Below, piece by piece: positions 15,983 to 25,695 of a stretch of 64,000 nt of DNA. Position 1 is the stretch's first letter. Every line of letters begins with the position of its first letter. Location: contig JAUMUM010000001.1 in the NCBI GenBank assembly GCA_030530685.1, positions 281,853 to 345,852 of the forward strand. The letters run 5' to 3'. The notes under the pieces were generated by a model. The model was not told the origin of the DNA and did no database searches. It saw nothing but the letters and a program-made list of their open reading frames with translations. The position numbers were made by a program, and so were the translations under genes. This DNA comes from Actinomycetaceae bacterium. Its GTDB lineage: Bacteria > Actinomycetota > Actinomycetes > Actinomycetales > Actinomycetaceae.

Positions 15983-18900
15983 TCATTCGAGCGTCATCCG
16001 CGCCGCGATGTCCTCTTCACTCATATCCTCCACCATGAGGACGCTGCCGTCGCGCAGGTAGACGAAGCACGATCCGATCGACTCGACGGGCACATCGTGC
16101 GTTCTGGCCCAGGCGAGCCGGTAGATGGCCAGTTGCAGCTGCCTCGACGCTATGTGATCAGCGCCCGGCCGGCGGCCCGTCTTCCAGTCGACGATCGTGA
16201 CATCGGGAAGGTCGGGGGCCGCGGACGTGTCGAGCACGGCGTCGATCTTGCAGCGCACGATCTTCCCGCCAATGACCACGGTCAGGCTCTCCTCAATGGC
16301 AACCGGAGGAAAACGGACCCACCGGCTGCTTTCGAAAGCTTCGAATAGTCGCCGTTCTTCGGCGCGCGTCATGAGGTCCTGGTCAACCGGTTGCTGGTCG
16401 GCCGCGAGGACCGCGTCGAGGTCGAGCGTGGCCGGACGCTCGTAGAAGCCGGCGATTCTGGCATGCAAATCGGTTCCCGTGCGCGCCGAACGGCTCGGCC
16501 GCTGCGGGATGGGCCGCCGGATATCGCGCAGATAGGCTTCGCGGTCATCCGCCATGTGCACGACGTCGGTCGCCGTGACGTAGGGCCGGGAAACCGTCGT
16601 GTCCGTCAGGCGATCCTCCCGCTCCAGGACGAAGAGCTCGGCTTCCCAGCCGCCGCTTGCTGGCGCGCCGGCGCCACTGGATGGCTCACCAACACCCTCG
16701 CCAGCCGCAACAGGTCCGGCGCCGAGCGCCGCGTTACCACCGGGGAACTCGCTCCCTCCGTCAGTCGTCGCAGGCCTGGCGCCGCCAGCCACACCGTGCC
16801 CGTCACCGCCGTGCGCGCTGACACTGCCGCCCGGCAGCCGGACCGGTAGGCGCCGCTCGACGTCGCCCGGCCACAGCATCGCCGCCTGCTGGCCACTACC
16901 CCCGGCCTGGATCGCCTCCTCTGCTTCCTTGACCGTTAACCGCTCGGGACACTGTCGCACGAGCTGTTCCGGCCAGTCCTCGCCGGCGACCTCGGCAATC
17001 GGCACGGCCATCGCCTCGACATCGCGCAGGAAGGAAGACGGCTCACAAAGTTTCACGGCGCCGTCCTCTCCGGCTGTGATTTCCTTCGCGCCGTCGAGGC
17101 CGTAGCTCGCCAGCAGCAGTTCGGCCGATGGCCGGGTGAAGGCGACGTAGGCCAGACGCCGCGCCTCCTGCGCCCTATATTCGGGCACCACCTCTCGCCG
17201 GTACCTGTAATACTCCTGCCCGGCCTCGATCTTGTCGTCGTGGTCCGACAAGCGGAAGACGGGCAGGTGACGCGCGTCCTTGCGAAGCGGCTCCGGGAAT
17301 ATGTCGGCCGAAGTCAGCCACGTCTTGATGCTCGAGGGCTCTTGGCCAAACTCCGATTCGACCATCTCCGGTATGGCCACCAGGTCGCGCCACTCAAGCC
17401 CCTTCGCGGCGTGCACCGTCATGATCTGGACGATTCCCGGGTGCACCTCCGCCTCGACCTCGTCGCGCCCGGCTTCTTCTTCGCCGCCGTGCTCGTGAGT
17501 CTCGACAAGGTCGAGCCACGCGAGGAACTCGGCAAGCCCCTGGCCCGGGTGCTGGTCCTGGAACTCGCGGCCGAGCGCGATGAACGAGTCGAGCGAGGTC
17601 TTCACCCGCTGCGAGCCTTCGGTGCGGGTGGCCGCGGCGACATCGAGGCCGAGCTGGCCGACGGCGAAGGAGACGAGCTCGCCGAGCGGCAGGTGTGTGG
17701 CCCGCCGCAGCTGGGCAAGGATCGAGGAGATGGTGACGAGACGGCGCCTGCCCTCCTCGGACAACGTCAGGCCGGACGGCGCGGCCCACGACTCGTCGGG
17801 CAGCTCGGTCACGGCCTCGATGAGGCTGACCTCCTCGCGAGGACGCCTTCCTTCGTCATTGCCGTGCCGTGCTTCATTTGCGGGCCCTGCTTCGTGTCCG
17901 GGCTGCCGCGGCTCCTCTAGGCCGCGTGACTCGGCACCGCCCAGGCCAGCCAGCTCACCGCTCACAGCACGTGCCTCACCTTCCCGGCCGAGTGCCTCAC
18001 CTTCCCGGCCGACGTCGGCATGCGCGCTCTCGCGGCTTTCCGGCTTCGGCCGCACGCGCTCCCGGCCGGCGGCGAGCTCGCGCGCCCACGCATGCAGCGC
18101 GCGCAGGTCGTTGACCCCCAGGGCCCACACCGCCAGCAGCCGCATGAGCAGGTCGTTGCGCGACGGCGACGCCACGACGCCGAGCGCACTGCGCACCGTG
18201 ACAATTTCCGGGCGGAGGACAAGGCTCTCTCCCCCGACGATCTCGTAGGGGATGTCGAGTTCGCGCAGCGCCTGGATCATGGGTTCGAAGTAGCTTCGCT
18301 TCCTGCACAGCACTGCCACCTCTGGGGCTCGGGTCGCGCTCGTGCCTGGCTCAGCCTCGGCGTAGACCTGCCGGAAGACGTCGCGACTCCTGTGGGCGAT
18401 TGCCCGGTAGGAATCCTCGCGAAGCACGGGCTTGGCGAGCGTGATGCGCCCCGGCCCGGCCCCCTGGCGTGCGTCGAGCTCCTTGACCTCGACGCCTTCC
18501 GTGACGAGGCCGCCGGCGACGGCATTGGCGGCCGAGAGGATCGCGTGGTCGGAGCGGAAGGACGTAGACAGCGAGAGCCTTTCGGTTCCCGGGCCGAATT
18601 GCACGGCGAAGTCCGCCAGCGCGTTGGCGCTGGCTCCGCGCCAGCCGTAGATGGCCTGGTTCGGGTCGCCAACGGCACATACCGAGCGGCCCTCGTCCCT
18701 GGCTCCGAGCGCGAGCCGCAGGAACTCCGCCTGGCCGGAGGACGTGTCCTGGTATTCGTCGAGCAAGACGAGCCGGTACTCGGAGGATATTTCGCGACCA
18801 ACCTGCGGATAGGCGCGCAGGACCTTCGTGGCCAGGGCTACTTGGTCGGCGAATTCGATGAGGCCCCTGCTTCGTTTAAGCGCAAAATACGACTCGACGA

Positions 18901-19606
18901 CGGGCAAGCAGGCCTCGCGGACGGCAAAAAGGCGCTCCTTCTTCTTAAGTTCGCTCCATTCCTTACCGACCTCCGCCAGCCCCCTGAAAGTCCGGCGGTC
19001 GCCGTTCAACCGAACATATGCGGCGTGTTCGCGGGCCACGAATTCGCCCATCTCCTCCAGGCTCACGTCGTTGTCAATGAGCCCGGCGGCAAGGGCGAGG
19101 CAGAAGCCGACGATGCTGCCCGCCGTATAAGAGTCAAGCAGGACCTCGCTGACGGAAGTTGTGGCCAGCGCCTCGCTCATGAGCTGTCGGCGTTCGGCGT
19201 CAGTGATGAGCCGCGCCGCCGAGTCGGCCCCGACGAGCATGCCGTGGGTCTGGGCGATCTGGGAGGCGAAGGCGTTATAGGTGGAAATGTGGGGCCTGGC
19301 GAGGCTGGAGCGCACGTCCTCCTCCAGGAAGCCGCCGCGGCGAATGGCGGCCAGGGAGCGCTCGACCCTCTGCGCAAGCTCGCCGGCGGCCTTGCGAGTG
19401 AAGGTCAGGCCCAGGACTTCGCCGGGCCGCACATTTTCGCGCGCCACCTGGTAGGCGATGCGGTTGGCCATCGTGGCCGTCTTTCCCGAGCCCGCTCCGG
19501 CGACGACGAGGATCGAAGAACTTGCCGATTCGATGACCGCCCGCTGCTCGGGCGTCGGCAAGAACGCGGGGCTGATGGAGCGCATGATCGACTCGTACGA
19601 ACTCAT
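15983..19606 (-). CDS. adnB: AdnB-type UvrD-like helicase-nuclease subunit
   Basis: Lead motor/nuclease of the mycobacterial-type AdnAB complex, which resects double-strand breaks for recombination, 1207 aa. Canonical SF1A helicase motifs: GAGSGKT (37-43), LTFTRKAAGELAQRV, DEYQDT (283-288), GDPNQAIYGWRGA, STSFRSDHAIL, MTVHAAKGLEW and AYVAFTRPSAELLL. The C-terminal PD-(D/E)XK nuclease has D1140-W-K (IVDWKTGRRPG) and QLQLAIYRLAW. Two low-complexity insertions, about residues 512-592 and 925-995, make it longer than the roughly 1100 aa mycobacterial protein; the first contains a 21-bp tandem duplication. ATGA overlap with adnA indicates coupled translation. Subunit naming rests on the intact motor, since AdnA has a degenerate one. 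Confidence 0.93.
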   Translation of the reverse strand: MSSYESIMRSISPAFLPTPEQRAVIESASSSILVVAGAGSGKTATMANRIAYQVARENVRPGEVLGLTFTRKAAGELAQRVERSLAAIRRGGFLEEDVRSSLARPHISTYNAFASQIAQTHGMLVGADSAARLITDAERRQLMSEALATTSVSEVLLDSYTAGSIVGFCLALAAGLIDNDVSLEEMGEFVAREHAAYVRLNGDRRTFRGLAEVGKEWSELKKKERLFAVREACLPVVESYFALKRSRGLIEFADQVALATKVLRAYPQVGREISSEYRLVLLDEYQDTSSGQAEFLRLALGARDEGRSVCAVGDPNQAIYGWRGASANALADFAVQFGPGTERLSLSTSFRSDHAILSAANAVAGGLVTEGVEVKELDARQGAGPGRITLAKPVLREDSYRAIAHRSRDVFRQVYAEAEPGTSATRAPEVAVLCRKRSYFEPMIQALRELDIPYEIVGGESLVLRPEIVTVRSALGVVASPSRNDLLMRLLAVWALGVNDLRALHAWARELAAGRERVRPKPESRESAHADVGREGEALGREGEARAVSGELAGLGGAESRGLEEPRQPGHEAGPANEARHGNDEGRRPREEVSLIEAVTELPDESWAAPSGLTLSEEGRRRLVTISSILAQLRRATHLPLGELVSFAVGQLGLDVAAATRTEGSQRVKTSLDSFIALGREFQDQHPGQGLAEFLAWLDLVETHEHGGEEEAGRDEVEAEVHPGIVQIMTVHAAKGLEWRDLVAIPEMVESEFGQEPSSIKTWLTSADIFPEPLRKDARHLPVFRLSDHDDKIEAGQEYYRYRREVVPEYRAQEARRLAYVAFTRPSAELLLASYGLDGAKEITAGEDGAVKLCEPSSFLRDVEAMAVPIAEVAGEDWPEQLVRQCPERLTVKEAEEAIQAGGSGQQAAMLWPGDVERRLPVRLPGGSVSAHGGDGHGVAGGARPATTDGGSEFPGGNAALGAGPVAAGEGVGEPSSGAGAPASGGWEAELFVLEREDRLTDTTVSRPYVTATDVVHMADDREAYLRDIRRPIPQRPSRSARTGTDLHARIAGFYERPATLDLDAVLAADQQPVDQDLMTRAEERRLFEAFESSRWVRFPPVAIEESLTVVIGGKIVRCKIDAVLDTSAAPDLPDVTIVDWKTGRRPGADHIASRQLQLAIYRLAWARTHDVPVESIGSCFVYLRDGSVLMVEDMSEEDIAARMTLE
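17971..18012 (-). repeat. 21-bp perfect tandem duplication inside adnB
   Basis: Positions 17971-17991 and 17992-18012 are identical (both begin GTGCCTCACCTTCCCGG). It encodes the heptad GREGEAL/GREGEAR in the first low-complexity insertion, so it keeps the frame. Confidence 0.9.
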
Positions 19607-22600
19607 GAGAAAATCCTTCCGTCACCGCACACCGGGCACACATGGGTGAAGTGGCACGCGCGATCCCCGCAGGTCTGTTCCGGCGTGAGCTCGAATTGCC
19701 CCGCCCGCAACGTCTTTGCAGCCGCTTCGATCCGCTGGACGGCCAGCTGCCTGCCGTCCTCGTCGATCTTCGACTGGTGGCGCAACGTCGGCTTCCCTCT
19801 CGCGTTCCTGGCACCAAGGAAGACCAGCTGGCCGCCCGTGCTCGCGCCCTCGCCAAGTTTGCGTTCGAGCGCCCACTGGTAGAGCAGAATCTGGGTGCTG
19901 TCCTCAGCTTCTTTCTGTTTCCAAGCCGTCTTTGACGTTTTGAAATCGACGACCTTCGTGCCTTCGCCTCCGGCCTCGAGGCGGTCGATCTTCGCGTTGA
20001 GGACCACACCCTCGGACACCGGCACGCGTATCGCCTGCTCGACGCGCACCTGCCCCGAGGACGATAGTCGCCAGTCGGATAGGTAGTGGGACAGGGCTTC
20101 GATCATGTCGCGCACGCGCCGGTATTCGGCGGCCGCCTCGTCCGGGTTAGGGAGCTTCGGGAAGGCCTGCCAGGCCTCCTCGAATGCCTCTAAGAGCTGC
20201 TCGCGATTGCCGTCGGGGTGGCGCTCGGCGATGCCGTGGACGAAGGTGCCAATATCGGCACGGCGGCGGTCGTCGGCGTCCTCACAGCCGATGGATGCAA
20301 GGAAGCCGCACAGCGGGCATGCGAGCATGGATTCGACGCGCGACGGCGAGACGCGGACTACCTCGCCCGCGGGAAGGCAATCGGTGGTGCTCGGTTCCAT
20401 GGCGTCGACCCATCTGCCGGGGTCGGCCTGGACGAATCCGGACTTCCGCAGAGTCTCGAGCGCCGCCCGGGCGCGATCGGCCCGCGCCCCACCCGCCGCG
20501 ACCTCCAGTCGCATCCGCGCCACGAATGCGACGACGTCGTCGGAAAGCTCGCCGCGCTCGAAGGCCTCGGCCTCGCTCCCGAGGAGGTCGAGGAATCGAG
20601 AAGGGTACGACTCCTCCCCCTTCACGCACGTCAGCACGAGCCTCTTCTTTGCCCGCGTCACCGCGTGGTGGAACTGGCGCAGCTCATCGTCGAGAACGTC
20701 GTTGAATGCCTCCTCCCGGATCGCCCGGGCATCGGCCCCCTCGACCTCGCGTCCCGTCGCCACCTGGGCGAGGCGACTCGTGTGCGTGTGAGTGTCGCGA
20801 AGCCGCATATTCGGCCACAGCCCGTCCTGGAGCCCCGCCACGATAACGACGTCCCACTCGCGCCCAATCGAGGCGGACGGTGTTGTCAGCGTGATGGCAT
20901 CAGCTCCGGACCCGGCCCTGGCGACCGAGTCCTGCGGCAGGTCGTGGGCCTCGATCTCGGCCAGCAGAGCGTCGATCGTGACATCGGCGTCGCGGTCGGC
21001 CATGCGCTGGGCGACGTGGAATAGCTGAATGACTGCGTCGAGAGCGTCGTCGGCCGCATCGGCCACCGCCGTCGCCGACAGCGCCCGCTGCCTCCACTGT
21101 TCGGCAACGCCAGCACCGTCCCATGCGGCCCACAGGACCTCTTCGGCCTGCCGGCCGGAGCGCGCGGCCACCTTCCGTATGCCCGCCAGGACCTCCGCAG
21201 CCCTGATGAGCTCGCCGGCGCCTTCGGGCGCGGCCTGCCTGACCGCTTCCGGGCCTTCGAGCACGAGTGCGAGGAGCGCGTCCCTGTCCCGAACGCCGCC
21301 GCGGGCCACCTCGTAGCCGCGCAGCACACGCTCCATCTGCCGCAGCCGCAGAGGATCAATGGCGAGGAGCATCCCGCACAGGGCGCCGCGTAGATCCTCG
21401 CCCTGCCCGAGGGCGAGCCGAACGAGGGCGAGGAGGCTCGCCACCGCCGGCTCTTCCCGAAGAGGGCGGTCGCTTCCAATCTGGCCGACCGGAATCCCGC
21501 GGCGCACGAGCGACGCCCGCAGACCCGGATGGGCCGTGCGCGAGCGCGTCATAATGGCAATGTGCGAATATGGCACGCCCTCGAGCAGGTGCGCCTGCCT
21601 GACGATACTCGCGATCGCCGCGTTTTCCTCTTCGGGGTGGACGAAGTGATACACCCGCACCGAGTCCTCTTCTCCCGACGCCAGCGGGATCCGCTGCTCG
21701 ATGGCCCCGCCGCCGACCCTGATCGCCTGGGTGACACGCGCGGCGAGATCTCCAATCGCCCCTCCCGCCCTGTGACGCTCGCGCAGGGCCACCGAGGTGA
21801 AGCCTCGCTCCCTGACGACGTCTCCCGGCAGCGACGACACACCTCCGCGAAAGCCCTGAACCGCGGCATCGGGATCGCCCGTGACGACGATGGACGCCCC
21901 GTCGGCCGCCAACTCCTCCAGCAGCGCGAGAATCGAGCGCGGAGCGTTATGGATATCGTCCACCAGGATCCAATCCCAGCGGGGACGCGGGAACCTCGGA
22001 GCACCCGATGCCTTGCCCATATTGCCTTCCCAGCCGCGCAGGATCGACGCGGCGGCGCCGACGAGATGGGCGTGGTCCAGCCGATCGGGGGCGTCGGACA
22101 CTCCCGACAGGGCGTCCTTGGCCACCGTGAGATCCTCGTAGACCCGCAGCAGCTGCCCGCCGGCGACCCACATGGGCTCGCCGCGCGTGCGCCCAAGCTC
22201 GACAAGGCGCTCAGGAGCGTAGCCGAACTCAACCGCGCGGGTGAGAAGATCGCGCATCTGTGAGCGGAACCCACGGCTGGAGCGCAGTTCCTCGGTCACG
22301 TAACCCGGGAACTCGACTCCTGCTGCGCCCTCCCGGAGGATATCGGCCAGCAGGGCGTCCTCCTCGGGGCCGGAGATGAGTTCGGGCTCGCGCCGCCCGA
22401 CCGCCTGGGCATACTCCTGGACGATCGAATAGGAAAAGGCCGTGAGCGTGCGCACGCTCACCTGCTCCGATACGGCCCCGAGCTCCATGGAAATCGCATC
22501 GTACATGCTGCCTGCCGCGCGCCGGTCGGGCGTGATGACCCCTATGCGCTGAGCTCTGCGCTCAGCCTCGCGGGCGACGAGCGCCGCGAGCACGGTCGAC

Positions 22601-22683
22601 TTGCCCGTCCCCGGCGCGCCGAGAATACTCACTTTGCACGGCGCACTGCACGCCGCCAGCGCCTGTTCCTGTCCGCTATCCAT
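19603..22683 (-). CDS. adnA: AdnA-type helicase-nuclease subunit with Fe-S nuclease
   Basis: Partner of AdnB, 1026 aa. Walker A GAPGTGKST (22-30) is present but the Walker B region reads ILVDDIHNAPRS instead of DEYQD, the degenerate motor expected of AdnA. Later motifs include TTPSASIGREWDVVIVAGL and HHAVTRAKKRLVL. The C-terminal nuclease has VVDFKTSKT and TQILLYQWAL, flanked by Cys groups (CPLCGFLASIGC; CGDRACHFTHVCPVC) of the type that hold a 4Fe-4S cluster in AddB-like nucleases. I chose ATG 22683 (AAAGGA upstream) over TTG 22716. First gene of the adnAB operon. In M. tuberculosis the equivalent pair is Rv3202c-Rv3201c. Confidence 0.92.
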   Translation of the reverse strand: MDSGQEQALAACSAPCKVSILGAPGTGKSTVLAALVAREAERRAQRIGVITPDRRAAGSMYDAISMELGAVSEQVSVRTLTAFSYSIVQEYAQAVGRREPELISGPEEDALLADILREGAAGVEFPGYVTEELRSSRGFRSQMRDLLTRAVEFGYAPERLVELGRTRGEPMWVAGGQLLRVYEDLTVAKDALSGVSDAPDRLDHAHLVGAAASILRGWEGNMGKASGAPRFPRPRWDWILVDDIHNAPRSILALLEELAADGASIVVTGDPDAAVQGFRGGVSSLPGDVVRERGFTSVALRERHRAGGAIGDLAARVTQAIRVGGGAIEQRIPLASGEEDSVRVYHFVHPEEENAAIASIVRQAHLLEGVPYSHIAIMTRSRTAHPGLRASLVRRGIPVGQIGSDRPLREEPAVASLLALVRLALGQGEDLRGALCGMLLAIDPLRLRQMERVLRGYEVARGGVRDRDALLALVLEGPEAVRQAAPEGAGELIRAAEVLAGIRKVAARSGRQAEEVLWAAWDGAGVAEQWRQRALSATAVADAADDALDAVIQLFHVAQRMADRDADVTIDALLAEIEAHDLPQDSVARAGSGADAITLTTPSASIGREWDVVIVAGLQDGLWPNMRLRDTHTHTSRLAQVATGREVEGADARAIREEAFNDVLDDELRQFHHAVTRAKKRLVLTCVKGEESYPSRFLDLLGSEAEAFERGELSDDVVAFVARMRLEVAAGGARADRARAALETLRKSGFVQADPGRWVDAMEPSTTDCLPAGEVVRVSPSRVESMLACPLCGFLASIGCEDADDRRRADIGTFVHGIAERHPDGNREQLLEAFEEAWQAFPKLPNPDEAAAEYRRVRDMIEALSHYLSDWRLSSSGQVRVEQAIRVPVSEGVVLNAKIDRLEAGGEGTKVVDFKTSKTAWKQKEAEDSTQILLYQWALERKLGEGASTGGQLVFLGARNARGKPTLRHQSKIDEDGRQLAVQRIEAAAKTLRAGQFELTPEQTCGDRACHFTHVCPVCGDGRIFS

Positions 22684-23119
22684 CGCTGTGCCGTCCTTTC
22701 CTGACTGACGGATCAACCCTATCGAGCCCCTCCGACATTTTTTCGGCCCCTATTGGCGTGCGACGTGCGCACCGGCGCGCTCGGTGTGCCGCGCGCAGAC
22801 CATCAGCCTCGGTGACCGCGCATTTGCTTCCACACAGCCGCCACCGCAACGCGAACCCCGTCGCGCGCGACCGGCGCTGCCCTCATGCCGCGCAACGAGA
22901 CCGCCACTCCTGGCACGCTGCCAGAACCCTTGGCATGCGACCGGTGCCCCTTCGACCGGTGGCCCGTCGCACGCCGCAGATGCCCGACCGCGCGCCAGCC
23001 ACCCGCCACACTTTTGGCCATTGATGAACAGGAACCGGCCGCGTGCCCGGCCTACCGCTAAGCTGAGTTCAGGCCGCGCATCGCTGTGATGCGCAATGAA
23101 TCACGGGGAGAAAGTCCGC
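22684..23119. other. divergent intergenic region, adnA / DUF3107
   Basis: 436 bp between divergent genes with no credible coding frame. A TAGGGT hexamer on the minus strand (22716-22721) lies 32 bases before the adnA ATG and is a plausible -10, without a clear -35. A run of T at 22737-22743 stands out. Nothing else recognised. Confidence 0.4.
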
Positions 23120-23347
23120 ATGAAGATCATGATCGGTATCCAGAATGTCGACCGCGAGCTGGAGATCGACGTCCCGCTCGACGCGAAGGCGATCCAGTCA
23201 GCCGTGGCGGCGGCCCTATCGTCAAACATCCCGCTGACCTTCACCGACTCCGACGGCAAGACCGTCATCGTTCCCGCTTCCTCGCTGGGCTACGTGACGA
23301 CCGCCAACGCCGACTCCCGCAGGGTCGGCTTCGGCTTCGCCGGCTGA
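23120..23347 (+). CDS. DUF3107 family protein
   Basis: Small acidic protein of 75 aa, recognised by its ends: MKIMIGIQNVDRELEIDVPL and ASLGYVTTANADSRRVGFGF, the conserved ADARRVGFG-type tail of DUF3107. The family is widespread in actinobacteria and often sits close to the adnAB or UvrD-like genes, as here. No catalytic residues are evident and no function is established. ATG 23120 has GGGGAG upstream; an ATG 24 bases earlier has no ribosome-binding site. Confidence 0.85.
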   Translation: MKIMIGIQNVDRELEIDVPLDAKAIQSAVAAALSSNIPLTFTDSDGKTVIVPASSLGYVTTANADSRRVGFGFAG

Positions 23348-23420
23348 GGAGGCACGGCTGCGCGGGCTGAGCTCGCCACCATGTCGACGCGCGGAGTCCG
23401 AAGACGGACGGTTCGAGAGT

Positions 23421-23489
23421 CCGACGGCGGACGCCGGGCCCCGCAACAACACATCGGGCCCGACGGCGGACGCCGGGCCCCGCAACAAC
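23421..23489. repeat. 30-bp perfect direct repeat, 39-bp period
   Basis: Copies at 23421-23450 and 23460-23489 (begin CCGACGGCGGACGCC, end CCCGCAACAAC). Shorter related units (ACGCCAGGCCCGAC) follow to about 23525. Only two full copies separated by 9 bp, so this is a tandem-type repeat rather than a CRISPR. Confidence 0.85.
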
Positions 23490-23600
23490 CACGCCAGGCC
23501 CGACAGCAACACGCCAGGCCCGACGACAATGCGGAAAATGCCGAGCTTGACTCCAATGAGCGCCAAACACTCCGCTGAGCGCCAAATCCGACAACGGTAG

Positions 23601-23635
23601 CGGGGTGGCGGGAATTCCCCATTCCCACCGCCCCG
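23601..23635. terminator. bidirectional hairpin between convergent genes
   Basis: CGGGGTGGCGGGAAT / ATTCCCACCGCCCCG, a 15-bp stem with one wobble and one mismatch and a 5-nt loop. It lies between DUF3107 (+) and the last exopolysaccharide gene (-). There is no strong T-run, so termination strength is uncertain. Confidence 0.6.
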
Positions 23636-23754
23636 GTCTCCCTTCCTCGGCAAGCCCTCGGCTTGGCTGCTAGGTCGCCACGCTGCGCCAGGCAGGCACA
23701 GCCGAACTCCTCGGCAAACCCTCAGCCCGCTCGGCCAAGCTCACCGCAACCCGG

Positions 23755-25671
23755 TCAGTTGAGTTTATCTGCGGAGACGAACGTGAAGCCCGCGCCCCTG
23801 ATCCCGTCGACGGCGATCTTCAACTCGCTGACCGGCATGCCGGGATGGAAGAAGAAACTGGCGTTACCGTCACGAACAACGGTATTGGCCTGCGCGTTCT
23901 TCACGATATCGGCGCCCGACCGTGCCCCGTGGTTATTGAAAGGCTCCGGCTCGTAATTGCCGAGGTTCTCGGGCAGGACCTTCGTGCCGTAAAGGTCAGT
24001 GACCGAGTACGGGAAGAACTGGCCGAAGTAGCCCTTGCCAGCCATCGAAGGCATGAGCGAGCCGGAGAAGAACAGAGAACGCTCGTAGCGCGTCTTGTAC
24101 AGCTTGGCCATACCCTTGTAGGAGGCGTCGGATGCCGCGTAGTGCGGGGTCTCGAAAATCGTCGGAGTTCCAAGACCGACGCGGCGCAACTCGTTCCTGC
24201 CTTCCCGGACTCGGCGAACCGCCCAGTTGACCGAGTCGGCCGGCACGGGACCGGCAAGCTGGACCCACGAGGTGTCCTCGCAGGCAATCGGGTCGCCTCC
24301 GGAGGCTTCCTTCGTGCACCACGAACGGTAGAACTCGAAGTCGTCGGCGGTCAGGCCGTTGTAGGGATTATCGAGATTCTCATACTGGTGAGTGGTGCCG
24401 TGCTGGACGATGGTTCCGCCATTGGCGCGCGCATACTTCAGTAGGGCGAGCAACTGCGGGTTGTCGCTGAAGGTCTTCTTGTGGACCGGAGTTCCGTTGT
24501 TCTCAACGCCCTTGGGGTCGGAGTAGAACGGAATCGTCGCGATCTGGAAGGGGATCTTCTCGGCGACCAAGTAGTCGATGATCGGCTTGACCTCGTCGAC
24601 GGAGGTACCCGGACTGACGTCCTCAATGCGCACGGCGGCCTTGGCAGGCTTAGCAAGCTTGCCCGAAGGATCCAAGGTCTCCAGGATGAGATCGGCGTAG
24701 GCGAGGTAACGATCCGTCTCGTCAATGTAGGCCATCGGAATCTCGCCAATATAGGTCAGATTCGACGAACGCACCGCCCAGGGGAAACTATTTCCCTGGC
24801 TCTGCGCGATCTGGTCGCAGGCCGCTGCCTGACCGCCGGTTCCGCAGTTGGCCGAAGCAAGAACGTTGACCGCATCGGCATTGACGATCTTGGGCGAGAG
24901 AATGCCGCCGGTGTTGAGCGCGTTACGGGTGAGGTCGCGTCCCTTGTAGGTCACCGACTCGACGGTATCGGTCGAATCAATGTACGAGGTGGCCGCGTCC
25001 CAGCCGAAGCGATTGATGAAGGTCTGGCGGTCGGCGTCGGTCTTGGCCAGCTGCCAGATGTTGAAACCCGACCACAGGACGGGCACGTTGCCGGTGAGGA
25101 CGTCGTCGATGAATGCGCGCGGCAACTCCTCGTTGTAGGTCGAGCCCGCGTAAATCACGGCGTTGAAGCGCCCGGCCAGCCCGGCCTTGTAGTCGCGGAC
25201 CGGAACTGACGTCACCGTGCCGTAATGGGTGGCCAAGGTACTCGAGCCCATGGCGTAGTACTCGCCCAGGTGGGCGTAGTCGCCGGTGCTGTCGTAGACG
25301 ACGAGCGTCTTCTTGCTCCCCTTCTTGTTGCCGAAAGTCTTGGCCGAGGCCGGCAGGCGAGGCGCCGACTTGGACAGGTCGCGGATCTGCACCTGCCCGC
25401 TGGTCTGCACCTGCTCGGCAGGAGTGTTGAGATCAACATTGGCCTGCTGGTCGTCTTGAAGGGGAAGTGTCTTGTTTTCGGCGGCCGCCGGCTCGGGAAG
25501 AACCTGGCCACCCTGAGCGCCGTCGGACGAGACGTCGACACTTGCCGGCGAATTGGAATCGGATTGGCCTTCAGCTGACCAGGCGGGCACCACTAGACTG
25601 AGGGAACTGATGATGGCGGTGGCGGCCAGTGCGATTCGCCGGCGTGGTTTCGATTGTAAACGGTTTGTCAC
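23755..25671 (-). CDS. secreted DUF2334 polysaccharide-deacetylase-like protein
   Basis: 638 aa exported protein. Signal peptide about residues 1-33 (AALAATAIISSLSLVVPAWS-type core). A Gln/Ser/Pro-rich spacer leads into an N-terminal alpha/beta domain (KTLVVYDSTGDYAHLGEYYA, NAVIYAGSTY), followed by the DUF2334 domain from about residue 340: AAVRIEDVSPG, IPFQIATIPFYSDP, GGTIVQHGTTHQYE, TIFETPHYAAS and SFFFHPGMP. These are the positions of the metal-binding Asp/His of the NodB-like deacetylase fold. Last gene of the exopolysaccharide operon, 24 bp after wecB; GTG start with GGAG upstream. Likely role: de-N-acetylation or trimming of the polymer outside the cell. The reaction itself is inference. 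Confidence 0.85.
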   Translation of the reverse strand: MTNRLQSKPRRRIALAATAIISSLSLVVPAWSAEGQSDSNSPASVDVSSDGAQGGQVLPEPAAAENKTLPLQDDQQANVDLNTPAEQVQTSGQVQIRDLSKSAPRLPASAKTFGNKKGSKKTLVVYDSTGDYAHLGEYYAMGSSTLATHYGTVTSVPVRDYKAGLAGRFNAVIYAGSTYNEELPRAFIDDVLTGNVPVLWSGFNIWQLAKTDADRQTFINRFGWDAATSYIDSTDTVESVTYKGRDLTRNALNTGGILSPKIVNADAVNVLASANCGTGGQAAACDQIAQSQGNSFPWAVRSSNLTYIGEIPMAYIDETDRYLAYADLILETLDPSGKLAKPAKAAVRIEDVSPGTSVDEVKPIIDYLVAEKIPFQIATIPFYSDPKGVENNGTPVHKKTFSDNPQLLALLKYARANGGTIVQHGTTHQYENLDNPYNGLTADDFEFYRSWCTKEASGGDPIACEDTSWVQLAGPVPADSVNWAVRRVREGRNELRRVGLGTPTIFETPHYAASDASYKGMAKLYKTRYERSLFFSGSLMPSMAGKGYFGQFFPYSVTDLYGTKVLPENLGNYEPEPFNNHGARSGADIVKNAQANTVVRDGNASFFFHPGMPVSELKIAVDGIRGAGFTFVSADKLN

Positions 25672-25695
25672 TACTGGACTCCTACTGTTACTGGG

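Larger units (their letters stand above)
23348..23754. other. convergent intergenic region, DUF3107 / exopolysaccharide locus
   Basis: 407 bp between convergent genes. It contains a two-copy 30-bp direct repeat with shorter derivatives (23421-23530) and a long hairpin (23601-23635), annotated separately. No credible gene. Confidence 0.5.

Noticed and set aside
18020..19882. 620-codon open frame antisense to adnB/adnA
   Set aside because: Composition typical of antisense frames in high-GC genes; all helicase motifs are on the minus strand.
23421..23525. possible CRISPR array
   Set aside because: Only two full repeat copies with a 9-bp gap, no spacers of constant length, and no cas genes.
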